Shown here in pieces: positions 1 through 8,179 of a stretch of 41,864 bases of DNA. Origin of the DNA: Acidobacteriaceae bacterium (GTDB lineage: Bacteria > Acidobacteriota > Terriglobia > Terriglobales > Acidobacteriaceae); contig JANXYB010000036.1 in the NCBI GenBank assembly GCA_025350325.1, positions 1 through 41,864 of the forward strand, given 5' to 3'. A model generated the notes under the pieces. That model had not been told where the DNA came from, did no database searches, and saw nothing but the letters and a program-made list of their open reading frames with translations. The position numbers and the translations under genes were made by a program. Every line of letters begins with the position of its first letter. The first letter of the stretch is position 1.

Positions 1-480
1 GGGGGAAATCGGCAGTTTGGCCGTCAGGGGTATGGGTCCAACTACGGTGCAGCAGCAGGCTCCAATTACAGCAACCGCCAGTATGGCAGTTATGGTGCCC
101 GATCTGGCATGACGAACGGTGGTACGCCCGAGTTTTACCGCTCGCCGGGTTCGAATCATGGCGGCGCCTTTAATCAACGGCAGTCAAGCGGTTTCGGCAA
201 CTCATACCGGACCGAGAACAACTCGGGCGCTTTTCACCTGTTCGGCCATGGCGGTGGATCGCCAAATTCCGGAGGCAACCGTGGGTCAGGTGGCTATAGC
301 TTCAGCGGACGTTCTTCAGGGGGCTTCGGAGGCATGAAGCCGCCCAAAGCCGACCATCTCGGTGGCAGCGGCAATCACTTCGGTGGAGGCGGTGGCGGCC
401 ACTTCGGCGGCGGCCGTTCAAGCGGCGGTCATTCCAGTGGCGGGGGCCATTCCGGCGGCGGGCACGACAAACACCGCTAG
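1..480 (+). CDS. Gly/Ser/His-rich low-complexity protein, C-terminal part (5' end outside window)
   Basis: Frame 1 is open from the first base to a TAG at 478-480, so this is the tail of a longer gene. The first in-frame ATG is at 109 but the same composition (Gly, Asn, Tyr, Ser, Gln) continues upstream of it, so that ATG is not the start. The last 60 residues are almost only Gly, Ser and His and end in a charged DKHR tail. Such tails are known at the C-terminus of acidobacterial DUF3300-type and other surface proteins, but no folded domain is visible here, so the family is a guess. A good intrinsic terminator follows directly. Function unknown; an extracytoplasmic location is plausible. Confidence 0.7.
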   Translation, partial: GGNRQFGRQGYGSNYGAAAGSNYSNRQYGSYGARSGMTNGGTPEFYRSPGSNHGGAFNQRQSSGFGNSYRTENNSGAFHLFGHGGGSPNSGGNRGSGGYSFSGRSSGGFGGMKPPKADHLGGSGNHFGGGGGGHFGGGRSSGGHSSGGGHSGGGHDKHR

Positions 481-523
481 ATGCATATGTTTCCGCTTGG
501 CAAACTAAACCAGGAAAACATCG

Positions 524-549
524 AGGGCCTCGAATCGAGGTCCTTTCTT
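524..549 (+). terminator. Rho-independent terminator of the Gly-rich gene
   Basis: A 9-bp stem (524-532 with 536-544, one G-T wobble) closes a 3-nt loop and is followed by TTCTTG. It lies 44 bases after the stop of the plus-strand gene and before the convergent end of the next gene. Confidence 0.7.
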
Positions 550-615
550 GTTGCCCTGCACTGGGTGCCTTGGTTGTGACCGATCTCAAACACCCTTCCT
601 ATACCCACGCGAAAG

Positions 616-3600
616 CTATGAAGTTTCCGTCAGAGCCTCGGTGCGTTTGCTCATCTTTGCGGTGCGTTCGAGCTTGTCCCAGTTGAACGGCTTTCCATCA
701 ATTGCCCGTTTCAGCGTTTTGAACAGAACGATGGAAAATACCTGTCGATAAGCAAAGCGCTGCAGCCAGATGTGAAACAGCAGCCATCCATCGCCACGGT
801 TCGCAGGATGCCTCCGCTCGAGGCTGAAGGCCACAGTCGACGTGATGAAATCAATTAGCAGAAAGGCCCCAAAGTACGCCAGCAGCTTCTCAAAGCTGGC
901 GACGGATGCGGCTTCAGGATGATAGTGCCGGTCGACCAGAAAATGAACCACCCCGGCCAAAAACATCAAGTCGATAAAGGGTGACACCAGGGGCAGCAGC
1001 ATTTGGAACACCAGAATGTTAGGCAGCGCAAAAAGCCCCATCGCCTTATTGCGAATGAAGGCGGCACGATGTTTCCAAATGGCCTGCAGAATGCCAAAGG
1101 ACCAACGAAAACGCTGCCGCATCAAACCGCTTGCATTGATAGGAGCCTCGGTAAACGCGAGCGCGCGATCCTCATACACCACCTTATATTTCTGCTCGAG
1201 CAGATTCATCGTGAGGTCGGCATCTTCGGCGACGGTGTTGATGGGATAGCCGCCCGCGGCCTTGACCGGCGCGGTGCGCCATGCGCCTATGGCCCCCGGC
1301 ACAACCGTCACTACATTGAAGAGGTCGAGTGCGCGACGCTCGAAATTTTGACTGGTGATGTATTCCAGTGCCTGCCAGCGCGTCCAGAGATTTACGCGAT
1401 TGCCCACCTTGGCGTTGCCGGCAACCGCGCCGATCAACGGGTCTTCAAAATGCGGAATCAGTTTTGAAATCGCGTCCGCCGCTATCACCGTGTCGGCATC
1501 GATGCCCACGTAAAACTCTTCTTCTAATCGCGCGAGAGCGTAGTTGAGGGCCGAGGCCTTGCCCCCATTGGGGTGCGTGAGCACCTGCACGCGGCCGGCT
1601 GCAATCTCCTGCGCGTAGGCATCGCGCGCCACATCAAAAGTTCGATCCGTGGATCCGTCGTCGATGACGATAATGTGCAGGTTTGCGTAGTCTGAGTTCA
1701 GTACCGAGCGAATGGTTCGCACGATGACCTTCTCTTCATTGTATGAAGGGATGAGTACAGCCACGCGCGGATTGAATCCAGCCGACGCTTTACGATGCGG
1801 GCGCAAAAGCCGGTCGATGATGGCAAAAATCCCGACCAGCAGCAGACGCGCGCTCATCAAAATGTCGCCAACGAAAAACACCATCACGATGAATCTTCCA
1901 ATAATCGACAGCGCGGAAAATGCGATCGAATCGGGAAGCGCGCGCACGTATTGGCGCAGCGTGAGCGGCGGCATCACTTCGGCGCCGGTTTTGCCCATCA
2001 GAGTCGAAATGGGAACGATGGTGTAGCCCTCTGCGCGCAGCGTGTCGATCAGCACGGGCAGCGTGGCCACCGTTACCGAACGATCTCCTCCGCCGTCATG
2101 CAGGAGAATGATCGATCCGCGAAATTGCGTCTTGGTCTTCATTCGTTCTAACTGGTCAAGCACGAATTGCGTGATTTCAGTGGGCGTTTTCGGCGTGCGT
2201 TGATCCCAGTCGTTGGTGTCGATCTTGTTGCCGACGATGGTGTATCCGGCCTGCTGAATGTGCACCACCGGCGCCGCCTGATCGTCGGTGTCCGGCTCCT
2301 CATCAATGTCGTACGGCGGTCTGAAATACAGCGGCTGCACGCCCAGCTTGCTTGCAAACAAACGCTCCGTAAGCTTGAGTTCCAGGTCTAACTGCTGCGT
2401 CGAAATTTCGCTGATGTCGGGATGAAAGAATGTGTGATTGCCGATTTCATGGCCTTCGCGCTTGACCCGCTGCATGAGGCCGATATTCTCTTGTGCCTCG
2501 GCGCCGATCATCATGAAGGTGCCCTTCACACCTTTCTGCTTTAGGACGTCGAGGATTCTGGGCGTCCACTTAGGATCGGGTCCGTCGTCGAAACTGAGAG
2601 CGACTTCATTCGCGTGATACCCATACTGCAGCATGGTGTATGCGTGCGGATAGGCATCCATGTGCTCGTCTATGATCAGCCTTTTACGGGGGTCTGGCTC
2701 GTCATTATCCACGACGAGCGTGCGTTTACCGGCCTGCGGCAATCCGGTGATGCGAATGATGTCGCCCGCCCCCTCGGTCTCAACATCGTGGCCTGGTTGC
2801 ATTGAGCCGAGCGCCTGCACAGGGTCGACACTGCTGGGCTTGTCCCACACGCTCCATAACGAGCGGTCTTCCGACCCCAAACGCCAGAGCGCAAATGTTT
2901 GCAGGCCGAGTTCGCGCGCTGCACGCATTTCATTCAGCGTGGTCACCCCATCGAGAAACCAGACTTCGTGGCGTGTATGCGAGTCTTCGTCGATGTACTG
3001 AAAGTGAGGATTGAGCGAGGTGTAATCCAGGTCGAGGTCCGCGTCGGCATCGCTTGCGCGCCTCCAGGCATCGGATACATGGTCCACCACGTCCGTGCCT
3101 ACGACGCGTGGTTCGCGCAGCTTCGGATCGCGTGCCTTGGGATCCGGGATAGACATTTCCCAGTCGTACCCATAGTTGCCGATCGCGCAAATCAGCTTCT
3201 CTTTGGGCACCACTTTCAAGGCCCGAGCCATGTTCGCCACAAACCATTCCTGGCTGGCGATGGGGCCCGGCTGGCTTTCCAGTTCATGCTCGTCGTAGTT
3301 CATCAGGACCACGCCATCGGAGTTCTCAGCGATAGCCTTCAACTCAGCCTCTGGCGTTGAGACAGCAGCGTTGACGTAGAGCCGCAGATTGCGCGGATGC
3401 ATGTCAGAATAAAGTTCGCCGATAAAGGTGAGGTAGGCAGCGCGACTGTCTTCGTTGAGATTTTCAATGTCGAGTGAAAGACCGTGATAGCCGGGAAATG
3501 CAGTGAAGAGGCGCTGCACTTGCTGTCGCAATATCATGCGCTTGCCACTGTCTTTGAGCACCTCTCCCATGACGGGGTCAAAACTCTGCGAGTGTGCATT

Positions 3601-4146
3601 GAAATTGTTGAAGTGCGGAAAAATTTCTATATCTTCTTTAGCCCCTTGAATCACACGCTTGATCTTGTTGAGATCGTCCGGGTCGTGAGCGAAGCCTCCT
3701 TCGAAAATGGGAAATTCATGGCCGTCCTGGGTTGTCCCCATAATCGTTGTCGAAGGCGCATCCACATGGAGCCATTGCGGGAACAGCAAATCGATTTGAT
3801 GTACATGCTCTTTAAAGGAAGAATAGCTCGCCGCATCGTCGGGGATGTAATAGGCAGCGCGCAAACCCTCACCCGCATTAAACGGAATGTCGGACGGCTT
3901 GCGATCGCTCTTGCGGCGAGCGGGCCGGGCAGTCTTTCCACGATTGACCGGGGGACGATTTTGCAATGCCCTGTAGTTATGTTTCGGTGTCGGCAAAAGC
4001 AGCTCAGGCAAGGGCTGGCCGCGCAGCACATTAAAAATAAAACCGGCAAGAACAAGCGTCGTTAGAACGGCAACAATGTCCAAAATGCGGCGTAACCGCT
4101 TCCATCGTTTCCGTTGTGGATCGTAGAATATTTGTTTATCTTGCAT
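616..4146 (-). CDS. Trimodular membrane enzyme: GH18-like, NodB polysaccharide deacetylase, GT2 processive glycosyltransferase
   Basis: About 1,176 residues with three enzyme modules. Numbers count from the GTG at 4164. A cytoplasmic basic N-terminus and one membrane helix (about 28-48) come first. A GH18-like domain (about 95-445) carries GLSLDIEN (228-235), with D232 and E234 at the catalytic motif position, and MNYD (288-291). A NodB deacetylase domain (about 515-725) has SFDDGPD (524-530), HTFFH (577-581), RPPYD (615-619) and LHDGGG. After membrane helices near 745-785, a GT2 domain has IDDGSTD (834-840), DAD (889-891), EDAD (980-983) and QRFRW (1017-1021), then further membrane helices. 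This order packs the activities of PgaB (deacetylase plus hydrolase) and PgaC (synthase) into one chain, so export or modification of a poly-GlcNAc-like polymer is inferred. ATG 4146 is preferred because AGGTGG precedes it; GTG 4164 is the alternative. Confidence 0.9.
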   Translation of the reverse strand: MQDKQIFYDPQRKRWKRLRRILDIVAVLTTLVLAGFIFNVLRGQPLPELLLPTPKHNYRALQNRPPVNRGKTARPARRKSDRKPSDIPFNAGEGLRAAYYIPDDAASYSSFKEHVHQIDLLFPQWLHVDAPSTTIMGTTQDGHEFPIFEGGFAHDPDDLNKIKRVIQGAKEDIEIFPHFNNFNAHSQSFDPVMGEVLKDSGKRMILRQQVQRLFTAFPGYHGLSLDIENLNEDSRAAYLTFIGELYSDMHPRNLRLYVNAAVSTPEAELKAIAENSDGVVLMNYDEHELESQPGPIASQEWFVANMARALKVVPKEKLICAIGNYGYDWEMSIPDPKARDPKLREPRVVGTDVVDHVSDAWRRASDADADLDLDYTSLNPHFQYIDEDSHTRHEVWFLDGVTTLNEMRAARELGLQTFALWRLGSEDRSLWSVWDKPSSVDPVQALGSMQPGHDVETEGAGDIIRITGLPQAGKRTLVVDNDEPDPRKRLIIDEHMDAYPHAYTMLQYGYHANEVALSFDDGPDPKWTPRILDVLKQKGVKGTFMMIGAEAQENIGLMQRVKREGHEIGNHTFFHPDISEISTQQLDLELKLTERLFASKLGVQPLYFRPPYDIDEEPDTDDQAAPVVHIQQAGYTIVGNKIDTNDWDQRTPKTPTEITQFVLDQLERMKTKTQFRGSIILLHDGGGDRSVTVATLPVLIDTLRAEGYTIVPISTLMGKTGAEVMPPLTLRQYVRALPDSIAFSALSIIGRFIVMVFFVGDILMSARLLLVGIFAIIDRLLRPHRKASAGFNPRVAVLIPSYNEEKVIVRTIRSVLNSDYANLHIIVIDDGSTDRTFDVARDAYAQEIAAGRVQVLTHPNGGKASALNYALARLEEEFYVGIDADTVIAADAISKLIPHFEDPLIGAVAGNAKVGNRVNLWTRWQALEYITSQNFERRALDLFNVVTVVPGAIGAWRTAPVKAAGGYPINTVAEDADLTMNLLEQKYKVVYEDRALAFTEAPINASGLMRQRFRWSFGILQAIWKHRAAFIRNKAMGLFALPNILVFQMLLPLVSPFIDLMFLAGVVHFLVDRHYHPEAASVASFEKLLAYFGAFLLIDFITSTVAFSLERRHPANRGDGWLLFHIWLQRFAYRQVFSIVLFKTLKRAIDGKPFNWDKLERTAKMSKRTEALTETS

Positions 4147-4211
4147 TGTCAGTCTTGTTTCCACCTGCGCGAGAGCCGTGGAAACGGTCTACGCTATACA
4201 TTACGAATCGT

Positions 4212-5639
4212 ATGGAAGCCGCTCCCCTGAGTCAATTGACACCTCTGCAAACGGCACTGAAACCGTTCCGCGGCATTGCATCCATCGCGCCCGCAATACT
4301 AGCGGGACTGGTGCTACGCCTGTGGATGCTGCGCCATTTCTTCGAAGTCAGTGGAGACTCGCTTGTTTATGGGGGCATTGCGAAGAACCTGCTGCTCAAT
4401 GGGCAATACGCCCTGACCGCAAGCGCGGACGACATCTATTTCACGCTCATACGGCTGCCTGGGTATCCGTTTTTCCTGGCCGTCTGCTTCAAGATGTTCG
4501 GCATGGAAAACTACGCCGCCGCGGTGTGGGTGCAGATTGCGTTCGAACTTGCCGGATGCATCCTGCTGGCAGATTGTGTTCGCCAAATTGCGCCGGTAGC
4601 ATCGAAGCACACAGCCGCCCATTGCACACTGTGGCTCGCGGCCTTATGCCCATTCACGGCTATCTACAGTGTCAATCCGCTCACCGAGGCGCCGACGCTT
4701 TTCGTGATCTCGCTGGCATTGTGGACAGCCGCGCGTTTCCAACATCGCGCTGGTTGGGGGACAGCGCTCGGTTTTACGTTTGCCATCACCTACGCAGCAT
4801 TGCTGCGTCCCGATGGTGCACTGCTTGGCGTGGCTCTTGGGCCTGCGATGATCTTAGGCCTTGCGCGCCAAGTTGAGCGACCTGCAATGCCGATTCGACG
4901 AGCCATCCGCATGGCCCTGGTTTGCCTGCTCTTGGCCCTGACACCCTTTGCTCTGTGGACGGAACGCAACTGGCGCGTCTTTCACGTGTTTCAACCCCTC
5001 GCGCCGCGCTACGCTACCGACCCTGGCGAGGATATTCACGCCGGCTGGGAGAGCTGGATCAAAACCTGGTGTCTTGACTTCGCGTCGACCTACAACACCT
5101 ACTGGAATGTCCCGGGCAGTACGCTCGACCTTGCACAATTGCCGAACCGCTCTTTCGATTCCCCAGCGCAATACGCTGAGACCGCAGCGCTGGCCGCGGA
5201 CTACAACAACAACGGCCATACCCTGACGCCCGAAATCGACACCCGCTTTGGCCGCTTGGCAGCCGAACGAACCGCCGCGCACCCGTTCCGTTCCCATGTG
5301 TGGCTGCCGCTCGGTCGTGTCGCCGACATGTGGTTGCGACCGCGCGTTGACAACCTGCCCATCGACATCGACTGGTGGATTTACAAGCGTCACCACGTTG
5401 AAACGGGCTTCAGTTGGACCTACGCTGCGCTCAACGCCATGTACCTGCTTTTAGGGTTCGCGGGATTATGGCTTCGTCCGCGCATGTGGCCGTGGATGTT
5501 GGCGTACATGCTGCTGCGCAGCGCGCTGTTGCTGACCGTAGAGGCGCCTGAGACACGCTACACCCTGGAGTGCTTTCCCATGCTTTTCGCGCTCGGAGGA
5601 ATCGCACTGAGCAGAATGTTGCACCGCCGTAGCGCTTGA
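4212..5639 (+). CDS. Polytopic membrane glycosyltransferase, GT39/PMT-ArnT-like
   Basis: 475 residues with about ten hydrophobic segments. The N-terminal part has the layout of dolichyl-phosphate-mannose mannosyltransferase and ArnT-like (GT-C) enzymes: a first membrane helix, then an acidic residue in a periplasmic loop (SGDSLVYGGIAKNLL) and a second loop ending RLPGYPFF. Such enzymes take a sugar from a polyprenyl-phosphate donor and add it to a lipid, glycan or protein on the outer face of the membrane; the acceptor cannot be told. The ATG at 4212 is chosen because the frame upstream of it (from 4116) runs into the divergent gene. It leaves 65 bases between the two divergent starts, which may share a promoter region and both act in envelope glycan synthesis. 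Confidence 0.8.
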   Translation: MEAAPLSQLTPLQTALKPFRGIASIAPAILAGLVLRLWMLRHFFEVSGDSLVYGGIAKNLLLNGQYALTASADDIYFTLIRLPGYPFFLAVCFKMFGMENYAAAVWVQIAFELAGCILLADCVRQIAPVASKHTAAHCTLWLAALCPFTAIYSVNPLTEAPTLFVISLALWTAARFQHRAGWGTALGFTFAITYAALLRPDGALLGVALGPAMILGLARQVERPAMPIRRAIRMALVCLLLALTPFALWTERNWRVFHVFQPLAPRYATDPGEDIHAGWESWIKTWCLDFASTYNTYWNVPGSTLDLAQLPNRSFDSPAQYAETAALAADYNNNGHTLTPEIDTRFGRLAAERTAAHPFRSHVWLPLGRVADMWLRPRVDNLPIDIDWWIYKRHHVETGFSWTYAALNAMYLLLGFAGLWLRPRMWPWMLAYMLLRSALLLTVEAPETRYTLECFPMLFALGGIALSRMLHRRSA

Positions 5640-5669
5640 ATCAGCGAGGGGCCGTAATATGGGAACAGC

Positions 5670-5701
5670 TTATCGATTGATGAATTTATCGATTGATGAA
5701 T
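5670..5701. repeat. Perfect 16-bp tandem duplication at a gene end
   Basis: The 16-nt unit at 5670-5685 is repeated exactly at 5686-5701. On the minus strand the upstream unit encodes the last residues FINR and the stop codon of the LolA-like gene, and the second copy lies just past that stop. It looks like a recent slippage duplication. Confidence 0.9.
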
Positions 5702-6381
5702 TGCGTCTTGCTGTCCGTCTTGAACGTGAAGGCATCTGCCGGTAGAGGCTGATTCACCTTGATGTTCGAGTATAGGCACGTGCGGGATTGACCTTGCCCT
5801 TCGTCGAACAGTTGCTTCAGGCTCACCCCGCGCGTCGCGTCTATCCAGATCGTGACCTTGGGAAAAAGCTTGAGAACCTCAGCATCTTTCGCGATCAATT
5901 GCAGCTTGTCGGTCTTGATGCCCGCCATGGTCTCGGGGCCAAGATACGTCACGTTCCACTTCTGCTCGAGATCCTTGCCGCCGGCACCAAATCCTAAAAC
6001 CAAATAGCTTTCGTATTTGCTCACTTTGTTTGAAGTCGTTACCTGGTCGGGCAACTTGTCATAGAGCTTGAACATGCCGCCTGACACGACAATTACTTTG
6101 GGCACTTCCTTGCCGTTCACTTCCTTGACGTGAACGCCCATTTGAAAGCCCGTGCTTTTGCGTTCGTAGTGAACGGTGCCTTTCTGTACGTCTGTGTCCG
6201 GGATGGGGTCCGTCTGCACGGAGTCAAATTCAAAATCGGCCGTGGTGGAACGAAAATTTGCCGCCGCGGTATCGAGTTTGGCTAGCACCGACTTTAAATC
6301 GTCAGCGGCAAACGCCGGCTGCACCGGCAGTAACAGTACAGCGAAGATTGCGGCATAGACGTATTTACTTAGAGAACGCAT
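5686..6381 (-). CDS. LolA-like outer-membrane lipoprotein carrier family protein
   Basis: 231 residues. A signal peptide with a hydrophobic core (KYVYAAIFAVLLLPVQPAFA) is followed by a domain that begins DDLKSVLAKLDTAAANFRSTTADF, typical of the LolA/LolB-like half-barrel fold, with later stretches on KGTVHYERK, FKLYDK, VTIWIDATRG and FTFKTD. Related proteins chaperone lipoproteins through the periplasm or are called outer-membrane lipoprotein-sorting proteins; the exact partner is not shown by the sequence. ATG 6381 is chosen over the in-frame ATG 6393 because AGGAAG lies 4-9 bases before it. It is the third gene of a probable serS operon, 61 bases after the coupled membrane protein. The last codons lie in the 16-bp tandem duplication. 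Confidence 0.8.
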   Translation of the reverse strand: MRSLSKYVYAAIFAVLLLPVQPAFAADDLKSVLAKLDTAAANFRSTTADFEFDSVQTDPIPDTDVQKGTVHYERKSTGFQMGVHVKEVNGKEVPKVIVVSGGMFKLYDKLPDQVTTSNKVSKYESYLVLGFGAGGKDLEQKWNVTYLGPETMAGIKTDKLQLIAKDAEVLKLFPKVTIWIDATRGVSLKQLFDEGQGQSRTCLYSNIKVNQPLPADAFTFKTDSKTQFINR

Positions 6382-6442
6382 ACACTTCCTCATCTTGTTA
6401 TGAACACTGATTTTCCAGCGCGGTTGCGCGGTCGCAGAATGA

Positions 6443-6814
6443 CTAGCGCCGCGCCCAGATCTTCCAGATCGTGTTGCCTTGGGCGTCAACCGCCGTTTGC
6501 CAGCGCATTATAGAGACGGCATCGCCGGTAACGGGCTCGATGGCCTTGCGTAAAACCTTTCGCACTTCCTTCTCCGACGCCGCCGCAGGAACATTCACAT
6601 CCGACGCATCCACGGTGACAATCAGTCCCTGACTGCCATCGCCGATTACTTGGATTGGATGCGACGGACCCGGTACGCGCGATGGCTTGTCGCCGTAGTC
6701 CCACAAGTGCGGAGTAATAAAAATGAACAGTAGAACGAGGGTGACCAGCACGTCGTAATGGAAAACGCCGCGCGGATAGGTCCAGTAGAAATAGCTTTTC
6801 AGAATCTTATTCAT
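6443..6814 (-). CDS. Single-TM protein coupled to serS, function unknown
   Basis: 123 residues. The N-terminus is cytoplasmic ([15 protein letters not shown]), followed by one membrane helix (about 21-37, [17 protein letters not shown]) and a soluble C-terminal domain of about 80 residues that ends in a charged tail (TIWKIWARR). I do not recognise a named family. The ATG overlaps the serS stop by eight bases (ATGAATAA), which implies translational coupling, and the LolA-like gene follows after 61 bases. The C-terminal part has an alternating beta/alpha look and no cysteines or obvious catalytic motif. An envelope role is inferred from the neighbour and the membrane anchor only. Confidence 0.75.
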   Translation of the reverse strand: MNKILKSYFYWTYPRGVFHYDVLVTLVLLFIFITPHLWDYGDKPSRVPGPSHPIQVIGDGSQGLIVTVDASDVNVPAAASEKEVRKVLRKAIEPVTGDAVSIMRWQTAVDAQGNTIWKIWARR

Positions 6815-8141
6815 GTTGCCCTTGCCGATTGATGCTTTCGAGGCCGCCCATGTATGGCCGCAGTGCCCGTGGGATCTCAATCGAGCCATCAGCACGCTGA
6901 TAGTTCTCGAGAATCGCCAGCCACGTGCGCCCGACTGCGAGGCCGCTGCCGTTGATGGTATGCACGAATTCGCTCTTGCCTTTACCGCCGGGCCGGTAGC
7001 GAATGTTGGCTCGCCGCGCTTGAAAACTTTCAAAATTCGAGCAGGAAGAAATTTCGCGATAAAGCTGTTGTCCAGGCAGCCAGACCTCAAGGTCGAACGT
7101 CTTTGCCGACGAGAAACCGGTGTCGCCGGTACACAAGAGCATGCGCCGATAAGGCAGGTTCAACGCCTCTAGAATTTCTTCTGCATCGCGCGTCAAGCGT
7201 TCATGCTCCCCATCCGAGTCTTCGGGCCGGGTGAACTTGACCAGTTCAACTTTTTGAAACTGATGTTGGCGAATGATGCCGCGCGTGTCTTTACCAGCGG
7301 CACCTGCTTCGGCACGGAAGCACGGTGTGTATGCAGTCAAACAAATCGGAAGTTTCGCTTCGTCAAGGACCTCATCGCGGTAAAGATTGGTGACCGGCAC
7401 TTCGGCAGTTGGAATCAGCCAGTGGTCGTTGTCTCGGAACTCACCGCGCGCGACTGCTTCAGCATCTGCGTCGGAGCAGCGAAAAAGGTCGTCGGCAAAT
7501 TTGGGCAACTGCCCGGTGCCGAAAAGACTCTTGCTGTTGACCATGAAAGGCGGCAGCACCTCTGTATATCCGTGCTTCTCGGTGTGCAGGTCGAGCATGA
7601 AGCTGATCAGCGCTCGCTCCAGCCGCGCGCCCGCGCCCATATACACAGCAAATCTTGCGCCACTCAGTTTGGCGGCGCGCTCCAGGTCCAAAATTCCCAG
7701 CGCCTCGCCCAATTCCCAATGCGGCTTGGCCTCGAAAGAGAAGGCAGTCTTCTTGCCCCACGTCTTGACCGTGACGTTGTCTACTTCCGATTTACCGGTA
7801 GGCACCTCGTCGCGCGTGAGATTGGGAATGCTGGCCAGGGACATCCGCATCTGGTCGTCGAGAGTCGCCGCGAGCTTGTCCAGCTCGTCAAGCTTTTCTT
7901 TCAACGCGCGAGTCTCGTCCATGACAGCGGTTGCGTCCTGGCTGGATTTCTTGAGCGCGCCTACCTGCTGGCTGAGTTCGTTGCGTTGGGCTTTCAGCCG
8001 TTCCGAGTGCGTAATCGCATCCCGCCGACTCTGATCGAGGCCTCTAAAATTGCCCAGCAGCGCAGCAGGGTCAGCCCCGCGGGCGCGCAGCTTTTCTTCG
8101 ACAATTGCGAGGTTACCTCTGACAAAACCCAAGTCGAGCAT
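6807..8141 (-). CDS. serS: Seryl-tRNA synthetase
   Basis: 444 residues, the normal bacterial length. It charges tRNA-Ser, and tRNA-Sec where present, with serine in the cytoplasm. The N-terminal 110 residues form the charged, heptad-rich coiled-coil arm that grips the long variable arm of the tRNA. The class II core follows, with motif 2 ([21 protein letters not shown]), the serine and ATP-site segment [15 protein letters not shown], and motif 3 ([19 protein letters not shown]). Translation starts at ATG 8141. It is the first gene of a minus-strand run with the one-TM protein and the LolA-like gene, and lies 38 bases after the NADH dehydrogenase gene, so read-through from that gene is possible. 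Confidence 0.98.
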   Translation of the reverse strand: MLDLGFVRGNLAIVEEKLRARGADPAALLGNFRGLDQSRRDAITHSERLKAQRNELSQQVGALKKSSQDATAVMDETRALKEKLDELDKLAATLDDQMRMSLASIPNLTRDEVPTGKSEVDNVTVKTWGKKTAFSFEAKPHWELGEALGILDLERAAKLSGARFAVYMGAGARLERALISFMLDLHTEKHGYTEVLPPFMVNSKSLFGTGQLPKFADDLFRCSDADAEAVARGEFRDNDHWLIPTAEVPVTNLYRDEVLDEAKLPICLTAYTPCFRAEAGAAGKDTRGIIRQHQFQKVELVKFTRPEDSDGEHERLTRDAEEILEALNLPYRRMLLCTGDTGFSSAKTFDLEVWLPGQQLYREISSCSNFESFQARRANIRYRPGGKGKSEFVHTINGSGLAVGRTWLAILENYQRADGSIEIPRALRPYMGGLESINRQGQHE

Positions 8142-8179
8142 GGTGCTTCTAGTTTACTCGACGACCGCGAGAGGCAGGA

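Noticed and set aside
150..170. GGTTCGAATC as a tRNA T-arm
   Set aside because: It lies inside the Gly-rich coding frame and no acceptor or anticodon arms flank it.
3484..4065. 193-codon plus-strand frame inside the trimodular gene
   Set aside because: Antisense to conserved GH18-like and membrane coding sequence; no sign of independent coding.
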